Assembly: GCF_028858535.1 (NCBI RefSeq)
Contig: NZ_JAPMOU010000019.1
Location: 45,295-109,294, forward strand
DNA length: 64,000 bases
Source of the DNA: Spartinivicinus poritis
GTDB lineage: Bacteria; Pseudomonadota; Gammaproteobacteria; Pseudomonadales; Zooshikellaceae
Direction of reading: 5' to 3'
Part shown: positions 18,685-27,955 of the stretch, piece by piece
Layout of the letters: each line of letters starts with the position of its first letter
Numbering within the stretch: the first letter of the stretch is position 1
The notes under the pieces: model-generated
What the model saw: only the letters and a program-made list of their open reading frames with translations
Told to the model about the DNA's origin: nothing
Database searches by the model: none
Translations under genes and position numbers: made by a program

Positions 18685-19043
18685 CTCTCTTCTCCTTGAT
18701 TTTGATTTGAGCAAAAACGTTAGATAAGGCTAGATTATATTAGCAAGAGCACCAAGTGAGTATTTTTACAGTCATATCATGAGTTAGTAAGGAAATATGA
18801 CGTTGCTTCCTGTGGTTTTATTAAAGGAGGGTACGGGTTACTTTCTATTTATTTAAACAATATTGCCTGTACTGATTTATGCATAACCTACACAGATGCT
18901 TATTCCAACAAGTTGAATTGTCTTGAATCGGTTGAATTTTTTAGACTAAATACAGATTTGGTAGTAATTTACCGGCAGAGGTTGAGTCATATTACCAGTG
19001 AATAAAAAATATGTTTACTTCCATAACAGCGGAAAGGTATCCA

Positions 19044-19895
19044 ATGGAAAATAATAATTATGTTATTCGAACAATGCATCGAGAAGAGGTTGCTCTTGCC
19101 ATTAATTGGGCTGCTAAAGAGGGATGGAATCCAGGTGTTAATGATGCAGAATGTTACTATCATGCTGATCCCAATGGCTTTCTTATCGGGCTTCTTGATA
19201 ATGAGCCTATAGCGACGATTTCAGCGGTTAAATATGGTGAGTCGTTTGGCTTTCTAGGTTTCTATATTGTTCACCCAAGTTATCGTGGCAAAGGCTATGG
19301 GCTGAAAATTTGGGAAGCAGGTATTAACTATTTGAAAGGATGCAATATTGGTCTGGATGGTGTAGTTGAGCAACAAGAAAACTATAAAAAATATGGCTTT
19401 CAACTGGCCTATCGTAATATTCGATTTGAAGGTTTAGGAGGTGGAAGTTCTACCATTCAATCAAATATTGTTGATCTCTCTACAGTGCCATTTGCAACCA
19501 TTGAGCAGTATAGCCGTCCTTTTTTCCCTGCAAAAAGAACTATGTTTCTGAAGTCATGGATCAATCAGTCTGATTGTAACGCTCTAGGTGCTGTGCAAAA
19601 TGATAGCTTGGCAGGGTATGGTGTTATTCGTAAAGCGTTGAGTGGTTACAAGGTAGGGCCTTTATTTGCTAATACGCCAGAAATTGCTGATGATCTCTTT
19701 TTGGCTTTAAAGCAGGGGATAGAACCATCGCAACCTGTTTATCTTGATATACCAGAGGTTAACCAAGAGGCTCTGAAGCTGGCGAAACGCTATAACATGC
19801 AAAGTGTGTTTGAAACAGCGAGAATGTACTCAATTAAAACTCCAGATTTACCTCTCGATCGTTTTTATGGTGTAGCCTCCTTTGAGGTAGGGTAA
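19044..19895 (+). CDS. GNAT-family N-acetyltransferase with two tandem domains
   Basis: A 283-residue protein. The N-terminal GNAT domain (about 1-135) includes the acetyl-CoA-binding strand and loop FYIVHPSYRGKGYGLKIWEA, where R-G-K-G-Y-G is the pyrophosphate loop. The C-terminal half (about 150-275) resembles the second domain of YitH-like acetyltransferases. It probably acetylates an amine on a small molecule or protein; the target is unknown. The ATG at 19044 is preceded by GGAAAGG 6 bp upstream, which is better supported than an ATG 33 bp earlier. It is divergent from the oxidase gene, with a 359-bp promoter interval between them. Confidence 0.85.
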   Translation: MENNNYVIRTMHREEVALAINWAAKEGWNPGVNDAECYYHADPNGFLIGLLDNEPIATISAVKYGESFGFLGFYIVHPSYRGKGYGLKIWEAGINYLKGCNIGLDGVVEQQENYKKYGFQLAYRNIRFEGLGGGSSTIQSNIVDLSTVPFATIEQYSRPFFPAKRTMFLKSWINQSDCNALGAVQNDSLAGYGVIRKALSGYKVGPLFANTPEIADDLFLALKQGIEPSQPVYLDIPEVNQEALKLAKRYNMQSVFETARMYSIKTPDLPLDRFYGVASFEVG

Positions 19896-20446
19896 ATGCT
19901 GTCTATTAGGTCAATATATAGGTAATATTAATAAAATTAATGATTGCTAAAGAGAGGCCTTAGCCAGTGAAGAAGGGGTTGATACAGGCGCTTAATTCAC
20001 GTAAGTCTTGATAAATATGTAGGATACTAGGTTAGCACTCATTACATTACGTACAATCCACAGTACTGATCGTAAAATTACGGATTTGTGATTTTATGTA
20101 AGTTTACTACAATGCTGGTCAGCAGTTGAGTTAACCCCTTAACTCCTAGGCAAAGTAATTGATTCGCCCTGATCCCCCCTATGATCAGGGCTTTTTTTTG
20201 CTCGAAAACTGTAAATCCAGCCTATGTGTCTATATGTTCCTTCTCTGCATGGAAGTTGCCTACCAGAAAATAAATGGCTTTGAATATTGTTATCTGGCTT
20301 TACACAGCGCTACTAGCCGAACCTTTTTGTCTATTTGTAGAGCAAAAAATATATTAAAAACGACATTCACAAAGGCAAGTCGTGCTGAAATATTTATAGT
20401 TTTTTAACATAGAGAAACATTAATGAAACACCAAGGATGAGCTGTG
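19896..20446. other. Gene-free interval containing a small-RNA candidate
   Basis: The 551-bp gap between the GNAT gene and moaD-like gene has no convincing protein. An open frame at 20159-20407 begins inside the terminator and has atypical composition. The small-RNA candidate is listed separately. About 200 bp remain ahead of the moaD-like start with no recognised site. Confidence 0.55.
20100..20199 (+). ncRNA. Candidate small RNA with terminator, related in layout to 15100-15234
   Basis: Terminator stem GCCCTGAT / ATCAGGGC (20166-20173, 20184-20191) with a C-rich loop and an 8-T run. It is preceded by a perfect GAGTTAA-CCCC-TTAACTC hairpin at 20128-20145. The nearest upstream forward gene ends about 200 bp before, so a separate short transcript is plausible. 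No promoter was identified with confidence. Confidence 0.4.
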
Positions 20447-20716
20447 ATGGATTTAGAGGTTAAACTATTTGGACCTTTACGACTGCAAGCTGGGGCTGAC
20501 TCATTTAAGATAAAGTTAACTAACAACAACCTTTCTTCTGCTATTAATCAACTTTCTCACTTAAATGAGCTGAAAGGCGCCTTGATAAGGCCTGATGGAA
20601 AGCTATGTCAGTCAGTTATTTACTTAATCGGCAATGAGCAGGTTAACATTGAAGATAATCCCGCTTTTCAACAAGGGGATGTATTGACTTTATTAGCCCC
20701 TATTTCTGGAGGGTGA
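20447..20716 (+). CDS. moaD: MoaD/ThiS-family sulfur carrier protein
   Basis: An 89-residue ubiquitin-like beta-grasp protein with the family's essential C-terminal Gly-Gly (ending LLAPISGG). FGPLRLQAG near the start and GDVLTLLAPISGG at the end fit MoaD, the small subunit of molybdopterin synthase, whose C-terminal glycine is adenylated and converted to a thiocarboxylate. AAGGA lies 9 bp before ATG 20447; an adjacent in-frame GTG at 20444 is an alternative. It is immediately followed by its presumed E1-like activating enzyme. No moaE, moaA or moaC lies nearby, so a sulfur-transfer role outside molybdenum cofactor synthesis remains possible. Confidence 0.8.
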   Translation: MDLEVKLFGPLRLQAGADSFKIKLTNNNLSSAINQLSHLNELKGALIRPDGKLCQSVIYLIGNEQVNIEDNPAFQQGDVLTLLAPISGG

Positions 20717-20718
20717 AC

Positions 20719-21483
20719 ATGTTGAGTTGTGTTGAGCCAATTGAGCTAACAGAAGAAGAGCGAGCCATCTATCAATGGCAAATGTGGGTACCAGGTTTTG
20801 GTGAACAAGGCCAACAAGCCTTACGCAATGCAACTGTACTTATTTCCAGAGTAGGTGGGTTAGGCTCAGTGGTGGCTTATGAGCTGGCAGCCGCTGGAGT
20901 TGGACGAATGGTTTTGGCTCACGCAGGTAGCATTAAGTATTCAGACTTAAATCGGCAACTGTTGATGACATATGATGGTGTTGGAGTTACTGAGCGAGTG
21001 TACTCAGCAGAGCAGCGACTGAAACAGCTCAACCCACGTTTGGAAATCGTTTCTTATCCAGAAAATGCAAATATGAATAACATTAGTAAATTAATGGATG
21101 GAGTTGATGTTGTGATAGATTGTGCTCCATTATTTCAAGAAAGATTTGCGATGAATCAGGAGGCGGTTAAGCACGACATACCATTAATAGAGTGCGCTAT
21201 GTATTCAATGGAAGCACAAATTACCACGATAATTCCTGGTAAAACACCTTGCCTGTCCTGTATTTATCCAGTTGAACCACCTCAATGGAAACGAGAGTTT
21301 CCTGTAATAGGTGCAACATCAGGTACTGTGGGGTGTATGGCTGCAATGGAAGCAATTAAGTTGATAACAGGTATTGGCAGCCCATTGACAAATACTTTGT
21401 TAACTATGGATTTAGCAAGTATGGAATTTAAACGATGGCAATTGCAACGCAGGGCAAATTGTGACGTTTGTTCTATAAAATAG
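20719..21483 (+). CDS. moeB: MoeB/ThiF-family adenylyltransferase (E1-like)
   Basis: A 254-residue enzyme that would adenylate the C-terminal glycine of the adjacent MoaD-like carrier. The nucleotide-binding loop is RVGGLGS, followed by the catalytic arginine in DLNRQLL. The conserved aspartate occurs in VVIDCAPLF. Zinc cysteines are in CLSC and the C-terminal CDVC. It has no C-terminal rhodanese domain. ATG 20719 is used because GGAGGG, formed by the last codons of the carrier gene, lies 5 bp upstream; a GTG at 20713 overlaps the carrier stop. The tight coupling indicates stoichiometric expression. Confidence 0.85.
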   Translation: MLSCVEPIELTEEERAIYQWQMWVPGFGEQGQQALRNATVLISRVGGLGSVVAYELAAAGVGRMVLAHAGSIKYSDLNRQLLMTYDGVGVTERVYSAEQRLKQLNPRLEIVSYPENANMNNISKLMDGVDVVIDCAPLFQERFAMNQEAVKHDIPLIECAMYSMEAQITTIIPGKTPCLSCIYPVEPPQWKREFPVIGATSGTVGCMAAMEAIKLITGIGSPLTNTLLTMDLASMEFKRWQLQRRANCDVCSIK

Positions 21484-21623
21484 TGAAAATAATCGATTTA
21501 TTTTGATATAAAGCTGTAGTCGTCTAATTTATAATTGAAGAGATTCTGTGTTTAAATATAGAGTCTGCTTTACTCAATAAGTTGGGTATAAATAATAGGA
21601 CGGGAACAATAATAGAAGGTTGG

Positions 21624-21653
21624 TATACCCTATATATTATTTTTATAGGGTAT
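21624..21653 (+). terminator. Hairpin downstream of the moaD-moeB pair
   Basis: Arms GTATACCCTATA and TATAGGGTAT enclose an AT-rich loop about 140 bp after the moeB-like stop. There is no long T run directly after it, so it may be a processed 3' end or stem-loop rather than a strong terminator. The TATACCC/GGGTAT ends resemble those of the dispersed element family. Confidence 0.45.
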
Positions 21654-21739
21654 GCGGCCTTAATCTGATAATAATCTTGTAAGCTTAATTTATTACTGTA
21701 ATTAAAATTGTATATAATAAGTATAGTGAAATCTGTGAG

Positions 21740-22498
21740 TTAGATTGCTCCAGGGTTGCTATATTTTTTCACAACTGAATCAATAAACCCTTCTGTGCGA
21801 AGCTGATTTAAGTTTGCATTTAGTGTTGAAACAGTGTCGTCACTAATATCTTTATTTAAAGCCAACCAAAGTGCACTTCTATTAAATTTATAGACAACTT
21901 CCAAGTTATGCATGCTATACCGCTTGGCTATTACAGGGCCGGAAAGTGAGCTAGTTGCCCATAAATCAATTTTACCTAGTTTTAACTTGGCTGCATTTAC
22001 AACATCGCCTTTTGCTTTGATCAGTTTGACACCATTTTTAATTAGATACTTACTAATTTCATCTTGTTCATAACTACCTATACGGTATTTATGTAAGTCA
22101 CTTAACTGCTTAATAACAATTTTTTTATTTTTTGGAGCAAGGATAATCCAATCTTCTTCAAAGAGAGGTCCAACCCACTTGAAAATATGTTGACTTTGTT
22201 TAGTTTTAAAGGTGGTGAATACACCATAGTTATTATTATGGGTGGCAATTTCTTGGCTTTCTTCAGCAGAGGGTTGTAAGGTTATGGTGTATTTTATATT
22301 TGAGCGAGTAAATAGCTTGTTTATAATTTCAGTTGCAAGGCCAGTAACATTTTCATCTTTCCCAAAGCCATTGTTGCTCACAGTCATGTGAAGTGGTGGA
22401 AAAGGATTGGTTAATAAATGAATAGGCTGAGAGTAGGTTTTAGTAGTAACCACCAACAAAAAAAATATAGCAAAGAGCGTTTTGATAAGATGACTCAT
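21740..22498 (-). CDS. Periplasmic solute-binding protein, family 3
   Basis: A 252-residue protein with a signal peptide (about 1-23, ending TKTYSQ). The mature part has LLTNPFPPLHM and GLATEIINKLF near the start, and the family-typical KLGKIDLWATSSL ligand-loop segment around residue 180. No permease or ATPase gene is adjacent. The ligand is unknown, and the divergence from the two other complete family members in this window argues for different ligands. It is convergent with the moaD-moeB unit. Confidence 0.82.
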   Translation of the reverse strand: MSHLIKTLFAIFFLLVVTTKTYSQPIHLLTNPFPPLHMTVSNNGFGKDENVTGLATEIINKLFTRSNIKYTITLQPSAEESQEIATHNNNYGVFTTFKTKQSQHIFKWVGPLFEEDWIILAPKNKKIVIKQLSDLHKYRIGSYEQDEISKYLIKNGVKLIKAKGDVVNAAKLKLGKIDLWATSSLSGPVIAKRYSMHNLEVVYKFNRSALWLALNKDISDDTVSTLNANLNQLRTEGFIDSVVKKYSNPGAI

Positions 22499-22573
22499 AG
22501 AACAATCCGTATCCAGTAAAAAATCAGTTAGTATAGTATTAATAAATCATTACCCAATTCTAATATCGAGCAG

Positions 22574-22663
22574 TTACACCCATAACGTAGGGTTTTTAGG
22601 ACACTAGCTACTAAACTGTTGAGTCTTACAACAAGCCCAAAAAATCATTCGTGAAGGGTATAA
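22574..22663. repeat. 90-bp short member of the TATACCC-end element family
   Basis: Left end TTACACCCATAACG, right end ATTCGTGAAGGGTATAA. The ends form an imperfect inverted repeat and the right end matches the reverse complement of the left ends at 12981 and 60609. It lies upstream of the reverse-strand solute-binding protein gene, in a gene-free region. Confidence 0.65.
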
Positions 22664-23277
22664 TCCAACATCAGATAAAAGTGACTTATATTATAAGAAG
22701 AAACCAAAATATTACAATGGACTCTGCGTTTTATATTAGATCATTAAGGTAAGACATGAAGGCTAATGAAATCAGGGGTTTCAGGGTTATTACACTCATT
22801 ATAGTTTGTACTTTAATACCGTAATCTTTGGCATTAACTATCACGCTTAGCTTGTATTTTAGTTCTTTGAAATTAGACTTTAGTATAGCTGTATCGAGTA
22901 GTTTTTGGCGTTTGTATTATTCATGTGTCATTTTGTTACAGATTTATGTGCTTTTAATGGGAAAGACTGTCTAAAAAATGCACTTTATGTGACGTGATAG
23001 TTAGTAATATATATCTATTATGGATCACTTTTAGTTGTAAAAATTAACTGACATATACTCATGTTGACAGGGACTGATAGGTTTACTGTATTTGTTCACT
23101 ATATAAGATTTGTGAATATTTTATTAAGTATATTCTAATAAATATCTCTAAAAATTGGTTATTGATCTTAATAATAGGTTAATAATTACCTGCTACTTAT
23201 TGTATCTAGACTCAGAATAGTGAGTTGAGCTTTCTGAATAACTTTTGCACGTACAAAAATAATAAAAAGGAAAAATT
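22664..23277. other. Gene-free interval ahead of the PhoD-like gene
   Basis: About 600 bp of AT-rich sequence with no credible open frame on either strand. It must contain the promoter of the downstream phosphatase gene. No clear pair of Pho-box half-sites was found, so phosphate control is not supported by what can be seen. Confidence 0.5.
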
Positions 23278-25047
23278 ATGTCTGTCAATGTTAGCCGGAG
23301 AAGCCTTGTAAGTTTGCTTGGTGGTATAGTAACAGCACCTTATTTATTAACAATAAATAATTTAAAAGCTGGTACATATAATGCGCCAATTGAAAGCTAT
23401 ACAGCTAATGCCTTACCTGATAATACTACTGTAGACTCTGATCTTGCTAATACAGTGTTTCCATTATCTGTGGCCTCTGGTGATCCAAGTGATACAGGTA
23501 TTATTCTTTGGACTAGGTTGAACCCAACAGAATTTAAACCTTATGAACCATTGCTTTTTGAAATTTATGCTGACCCCAAAGCAGAGTTGTTATTGATTCA
23601 AGGGCAAGTGGATACTCAACTGGTACAGTTTACTGATTTTACCATAAAAGTTGATTTATCTGAGCAGTTGCAGCCTGCTACATGCTATTATTATCGATTC
23701 ATTTATAAGGGAGTGAGTAGTCGTATAGGTAGATGTAAAACACTGCCTGCAGTTTCTCAAACAGTAGATAAAATTAACTTTGCAGTATTAACCTGTCAAG
23801 ATTATACCAATGGCTATTATAATGTTTATTATGAACTAGCAAATATTCATGAAATAGATTTTATTCTGCATTTAGGTGATTTTATTTATGAAAGTATTGG
23901 TGATAAACGGTTTCAAACAGATAAATATACAGATAGAAAGATTAAATTAAATCATGATTATTCAGTGGCAATGGACTTAGATGATTATCGGACTATTTAT
24001 CGGACTTATCGGCAAGATCCTTGGTTGAGACAAGCAATGGAAAATCATAGCTGGATTATTACAACCGATGACCATGAAATTGCCAATGATTGCTATTGGG
24101 ATTATCAACAAGATGCTTTAGGTGCGCCAGATCATCCTTATACTAATAGCCCTGAATTTGCTACTAACCGACTTGACTATTTACGGCAGTTGAAGTTGTC
24201 GGCACAACAAGCTTGGTGTGAATATACACCAACACGAATTAAGCTAAACCCAAATACGGCTCACCCTCATCGTTATAGTCAGATTTATCGCCAATTCCAG
24301 TTTGGTAATTTAGTTAATCTATTTATGTTAGATACTCGCACTTACCGTACTGCACAGCCTTGTGGGCAAGGAGATGTGCTTGAAAGATATCTACCAATAG
24401 GCTGCACTAATGGTACTAATCAAGAAAATACTATGTTTGGCAGTCAACAAAAAGATTGGCTATTCAGTGGCCTGGCAAGTAGTCGCTGTCGGTGGCAAGT
24501 ATTAGGAAATCAAACCTTCATGGGACGTTTGTCTGCTACTTTACTAGGCCAGGAGCTGGCGCCTTTTTCAGTGGATGGTTGGGATGGCTATCAAGCTGAA
24601 AGACAACAATTAGCAGAGCTGTCTCAACATTATGATATTGATAATTTGGTGGTATTAACTGGGGATTTGCATGCCAGTATAGCGTCTTACTTGAAAGTTG
24701 ATTACTCTAAATCATTGAACTGGAACTGGAATAACCTTGCAGGTGTTGAGTTTATGACACCTGCCGTAACTTCTGCGGGATTAATAGAAGGCGCTAGCCG
24801 ACTACTAAAATATAAAGTTAAGCGACCAGAAGTAGTAAAACTATTAAGCGAGGCTGCAGTTAGGCTAAATAACCCTCATATTAAGCGTTTCAACGCTAAT
24901 GATCATGGTTTTGCAACTATTGAGTTTGGTCAGTCACAGTGTGAATGGCGGGTTTATAAAGTAGATAAAGAGCAACGTCAGTCTGCTGGAAAACAATTAA
25001 CAATGAAAGTGACTAAATATGATGGAGTGCCTTGGTTGTATAGTTAA
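23278..25047 (+). CDS. phoD: PhoD-family alkaline phosphatase/phosphodiesterase
   Basis: A 589-residue enzyme with a twin-arginine signal (SRRSLVSLLGG) for folded export by Tat. The N-terminal PhoD domain lies at about 55-155 (FPLSVASGDPSDTGIILWTRL). The metallophosphatase domain carries CQDY, HLGDFIYE, the TTDDHEIANDCYW segment, GNQTFMG and LTGDLHAS. PhoD enzymes bind Ca and Fe and release phosphate from mono- and diesters outside the cytoplasm. A GGAAAAATT sequence precedes the ATG. It stands alone. Confidence 0.92.
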   Translation: MSVNVSRRSLVSLLGGIVTAPYLLTINNLKAGTYNAPIESYTANALPDNTTVDSDLANTVFPLSVASGDPSDTGIILWTRLNPTEFKPYEPLLFEIYADPKAELLLIQGQVDTQLVQFTDFTIKVDLSEQLQPATCYYYRFIYKGVSSRIGRCKTLPAVSQTVDKINFAVLTCQDYTNGYYNVYYELANIHEIDFILHLGDFIYESIGDKRFQTDKYTDRKIKLNHDYSVAMDLDDYRTIYRTYRQDPWLRQAMENHSWIITTDDHEIANDCYWDYQQDALGAPDHPYTNSPEFATNRLDYLRQLKLSAQQAWCEYTPTRIKLNPNTAHPHRYSQIYRQFQFGNLVNLFMLDTRTYRTAQPCGQGDVLERYLPIGCTNGTNQENTMFGSQQKDWLFSGLASSRCRWQVLGNQTFMGRLSATLLGQELAPFSVDGWDGYQAERQQLAELSQHYDIDNLVVLTGDLHASIASYLKVDYSKSLNWNWNNLAGVEFMTPAVTSAGLIEGASRLLKYKVKRPEVVKLLSEAAVRLNNPHIKRFNANDHGFATIEFGQSQCEWRVYKVDKEQRQSAGKQLTMKVTKYDGVPWLYS

Positions 25048-25073
25048 TATACTCATACAATGATGTAATTATC

Positions 25074-25136
25074 GTTAGCTACTAACTATTGTGTCATTTA
25101 GGCAGTAATCATTTAGATAATAATATAGTAGCTAAC
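25074..25136. terminator. Possible convergent-gene hairpin
   Basis: A perfect 11-bp inverted repeat, GTTAGCTACTA / TAGTAGCTAAC, separated by 41 bp, lies in the gap between the convergent phoD and sodC genes. The large loop weakens a terminator reading. Confidence 0.3.
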
Positions 25137-25168
25137 TAATATGTGTTTATAAGTGACAGCAATATTAA

Positions 25169-25669
25169 TTACTTGATAATGGCACAGGCAAGCCTTCCTC
25201 CTGAACCGCCGATGGGTTGGCTGGTGTGGTCATCTTTATTAGCATGAATAATCAGTGCTGATCCATCTTCATCAAGCAGTTTTGCTGGCCCTTCCTTGAG
25301 TTGAACCATATGGCTATACAACTCTACTTCAACGCTGCCATCTTGGTTAACAATCAGGTTAGGTAAGTTGCCTTCATGGGGGCCTTTGGGGTTCAAATAA
25401 CCATGAGGTTTCTTGTGTGGGTCAATATGACCTTCTGCCGATTTAAAAGTGGCTAAATCACTACAATCTCCCTTACGATGAAAGTGCATACCATGGTAGC
25501 CTGGTGGCAATCCTTTTGCTTTAATATTGATCAATACTCCTTCTGTACCTTGCTTTATTGCTACATTGCCAATGGTTTTGCCTTGGTTATTGATGATAGG
25601 GAAGTCCCCACCTGCCAAGATGCTTGATGAATAACAAATGGCCAGAGGTAAAAGCAGTTTTCTTAACAT
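25169..25669 (-). CDS. sodC: Periplasmic Cu/Zn superoxide dismutase
   Basis: A 166-residue exported enzyme converting superoxide to hydrogen peroxide and oxygen. The signal peptide ends near SILAG. Metal-ligand segments fit SodC: GMHFHRKGDCSD (two copper histidines and a disulfide cysteine), EGHIDPHKKPHGYLNPKG (bridging and zinc histidines), DEDGSALIIHANKDDH (last copper histidine) and GGRLACAII at the end with the second cysteine. The start is placed at MLRKLLLPL, because the upstream extension needs a TTG and would spoil the signal peptide. Confidence 0.92.
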   Translation of the reverse strand: MLRKLLLPLAICYSSSILAGGDFPIINNQGKTIGNVAIKQGTEGVLINIKAKGLPPGYHGMHFHRKGDCSDLATFKSAEGHIDPHKKPHGYLNPKGPHEGNLPNLIVNQDGSVEVELYSHMVQLKEGPAKLLDEDGSALIIHANKDDHTSQPIGGSGGRLACAIIK

Positions 25670-26019
25670 AGTAAAAGACCCTTTAAAATTGTTGAAAAAC
25701 AAGTACTGTAACTGTTGTAGAGGAGGTTTTTGTTGTTATTTACCTATTATGGCATTTAGTTGAGAATAGTGGATAATAAATATCATTAATATATTTGATA
25801 GAAATATATAACTAAGTCGCTATGCCTTTCACTTTGGGGAGTGTAGGTATCTTACTCCACTTTTTGCAAACTTAAATTCAAATTAAGGTTCAATTAATCA
25901 TAGCCAATTATTCTTGTTGCAGGTTTACAGAGAGTATCTGCCAATGCCCTAATACACGGTGCATTTGGTGTAAGTTGAAAGCTTAAGGCAAGTAGTCATC
26001 TTATTGGGAGTAGCAGCTG
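25670..26019. other. Gene-free interval of 350 bp
   Basis: Divergent promoter space between sodC and the crystallin gene. A small hairpin, GGAGT / ACTCC followed by ACTTTTT, lies near 25840-25862 on the plus strand with no forward gene upstream; its role is unclear. Nothing else was recognised. Confidence 0.45.
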
Positions 26020-27039
26020 ATGCAAAAAACTAAATTTCTTCTGAGTATACCTGTTATTACTAGTCTGGTTGGTTGTGTAATTGAACCTCAAGCAGTTGCT
26101 TGGGAATATTACGAGCCTCAAACGTCACAATATTCTTCACAAGCTGTTTACCAAACCACTTCGCCTAAACCAAAAAGAAAGCGCGTTACATTATTTAGGC
26201 ATTGTGATTTTCAAGGGAATTATGCAAATTTAAAACGAGGAAAATATAATTTAGCAAAGCTTAATCGCTATGGGATATTAAATGATGATGTATCGTCTCT
26301 TTATGTACCATACGGATATCAGGTGACTTTATATGAACATGACAATTTTCAAGGTCGAGCTATCACCCTCACCGGAAATGATCGTTGCCTTGTGAATAAC
26401 GGTTTTAATGATAAAGTTTCTTCATTAATTATTAGTAAGGTGCGTCACGCTCCACAGCCGCAGCAGCCTTATAGACCTTATAATCCAAATTTAGTTACTG
26501 CTTATCAACACTGTAAGTTCAAGGGATATCGTTCATCTTTACGGCCAGGATACTACAACTTACAACAGTTACGGCAGCTTGGAATAAAAAATGACGATAT
26601 TTCTTCTTTTAGTGTGCCAAGAGGATATGAAGTAACACTATATGAGCATGATAATTTTAAAGGTCGGTCTATTACCTTACAAAGCAGTGATAAATGTTTA
26701 GTTAATAATGGGTTTAATGATAAACTGTCATCTTTAGTTGTTCGAAAAGTAAGCTACTCGTGGCCAATTACATCTAAACCCCCTGCAACCGTTTATCAGC
26801 ATTGTAATTTTGATGGATATGGTGTTCGTTTAGCGCCTGGCCACTATAACTTACGTCAGTTAAGAGGGCTAGGGATTAGAAACGACGATTTATCATCTAT
26901 TAGAGTGCCTTATGGTGTTTCAGTTACTCTATATGAGCATGATAACTTTAGAGGGCGGGCTTGGCGATTAAACTCAGACACTAGCTGCCTGGTTAGCAGA
27001 GGGGCAAATGATCAGGTGTCTTCTATAGTAGTTGAATAA
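26020..27039 (+). CDS. Lipoprotein with three beta/gamma-crystallin domains
   Basis: A 339-residue protein with a lipoprotein-like signal (lipobox SLVGC at about residue 19). Three homologous beta/gamma-crystallin domains follow (about 54-145, 160-250, 255-339). Each has two Greek-key motifs, including YEHDNFxGR, and two calcium-binding signatures of the form N/D-N/D-x-x-S/T-S: NDDVSS and NDKVSS, NDDISS and NDKLSS, NDDLSS and NDQVSS. All six signatures are intact, so calcium binding is likely. Microbial relatives are known as stable extracellular or envelope calcium-binding proteins. A specific role here is unknown. It is convergent with the cheV-like gene, 7 bp away. Confidence 0.88.
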   Translation: MQKTKFLLSIPVITSLVGCVIEPQAVAWEYYEPQTSQYSSQAVYQTTSPKPKRKRVTLFRHCDFQGNYANLKRGKYNLAKLNRYGILNDDVSSLYVPYGYQVTLYEHDNFQGRAITLTGNDRCLVNNGFNDKVSSLIISKVRHAPQPQQPYRPYNPNLVTAYQHCKFKGYRSSLRPGYYNLQQLRQLGIKNDDISSFSVPRGYEVTLYEHDNFKGRSITLQSSDKCLVNNGFNDKLSSLVVRKVSYSWPITSKPPATVYQHCNFDGYGVRLAPGHYNLRQLRGLGIRNDDLSSIRVPYGVSVTLYEHDNFRGRAWRLNSDTSCLVSRGANDQVSSIVVE

Positions 27040-27046
27040 GTAACAA

Positions 27047-27955
27047 TTATTTTTTTGTGAGCGCCTCAATAACCATATTCGCTAAGTCATTAGTTACAAA
27101 TTTAGTTAAAGCTGCATTGGCACCACATCGTGTAGCATTAACTGCGCTCACTGTTGTTGTTAAAGAGGTATGTAATAAAATATAGATTGAGGATAACTCT
27201 TCATTAGATTCTTGCCTAATTTCTTGTGTTAGAGTGTAGCCGTCCATAGTGGGCATTTCGATGTCTGAAATAATCATATCAACCCGCTTGTTCTGTGCAT
27301 CCAGGTCATGAATTTTTTCAATGGCCTGTTTCCCGTTGCAAGTTAGTAAATACTGCACACCTATAGATTTTAGTGTATTGGCAACTTGTTTACGGGCCAT
27401 GGAAGAGTCATCAACCACTACTACGAGTTTATTTTTTAATATTTGTTTAAATTCATAAGGAAGTTCATTAACTAGTTGGGTATTGTAATCTGGTGTGGGA
27501 ATTACCTCATTTATTACTTTTTCAACATCAATTATTTCTACCATTTTTTCATTTAGTTTGGTAATTCCAGTTATGTAAATATTGCTACCCATGGTAGCAG
27601 GAGGAGGAACAATATCATGCCAACTACAGTTAATAATTCGGCTAACATGGTTTACCAAAAATCCCTGTATAGAGCGATTTAATTCGGTAATGATGATTGA
27701 CTCTTTTCTATCAGCTGTTTGATGAGCTGGTATCCCAAGTGCAAGGGCAAGGTTAATAACGGTGAAAGGAACACCTCTTAGCTTAGCAATGCCCATTACC
27801 GCAGGGTGAGAAAAAGGCAGTTTAGCTAGTCGTTGAGTTGGAATGATTTCTTTAACTTTAAGAACATTAATACCAAATAATTGCTTGCCAGTTAGCTGAA
27901 AAATTAATAGCTCTTGCTGGTTTAGGAATGATGCTTGTTGAGCTGAGTTGAGCAT
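27047..27955 (-). CDS. cheV: CheV: CheW-like coupling domain fused to a response-regulator receiver
   Basis: A 302-residue chemotaxis adaptor. The CheW domain (about 12-150) includes FGINVLKVKEII and GIAKLRGVPFTVINL. The receiver domain (about 170-300) has VVVVDDSS (acidic pair), IISDIEMPTMDGY with the phosphoacceptor aspartate, HTS (conserved Thr/Ser) and LTKF (conserved lysine). CheV couples chemoreceptors to CheA and is tuned by phosphorylation. No other chemotaxis genes are adjacent, which is common for cheV. Confidence 0.93.
   Translation of the reverse strand: MLNSAQQASFLNQQELLIFQLTGKQLFGINVLKVKEIIPTQRLAKLPFSHPAVMGIAKLRGVPFTVINLALALGIPAHQTADRKESIIITELNRSIQGFLVNHVSRIINCSWHDIVPPPATMGSNIYITGITKLNEKMVEIIDVEKVINEVIPTPDYNTQLVNELPYEFKQILKNKLVVVVDDSSMARKQVANTLKSIGVQYLLTCNGKQAIEKIHDLDAQNKRVDMIISDIEMPTMDGYTLTQEIRQESNEELSSIYILLHTSLTTTVSAVNATRCGANAALTKFVTNDLANMVIEALTKK

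Noticed and set aside
20159..20407. Possible 82-residue protein
   Set aside because: It begins inside the terminator stem of the small-RNA candidate, lacks a ribosome site and has no recognisable features.
20447..21483. Ubiquitin-like E1 defence system
   Set aside because: No E2 or JAB-type peptidase partner; sequence motifs are ordinary MoaD/MoeB.
22664..23277. Pho box ahead of phoD
   Set aside because: TGTCAT-like words occur but no pair with the required 11-bp repeat spacing was found.
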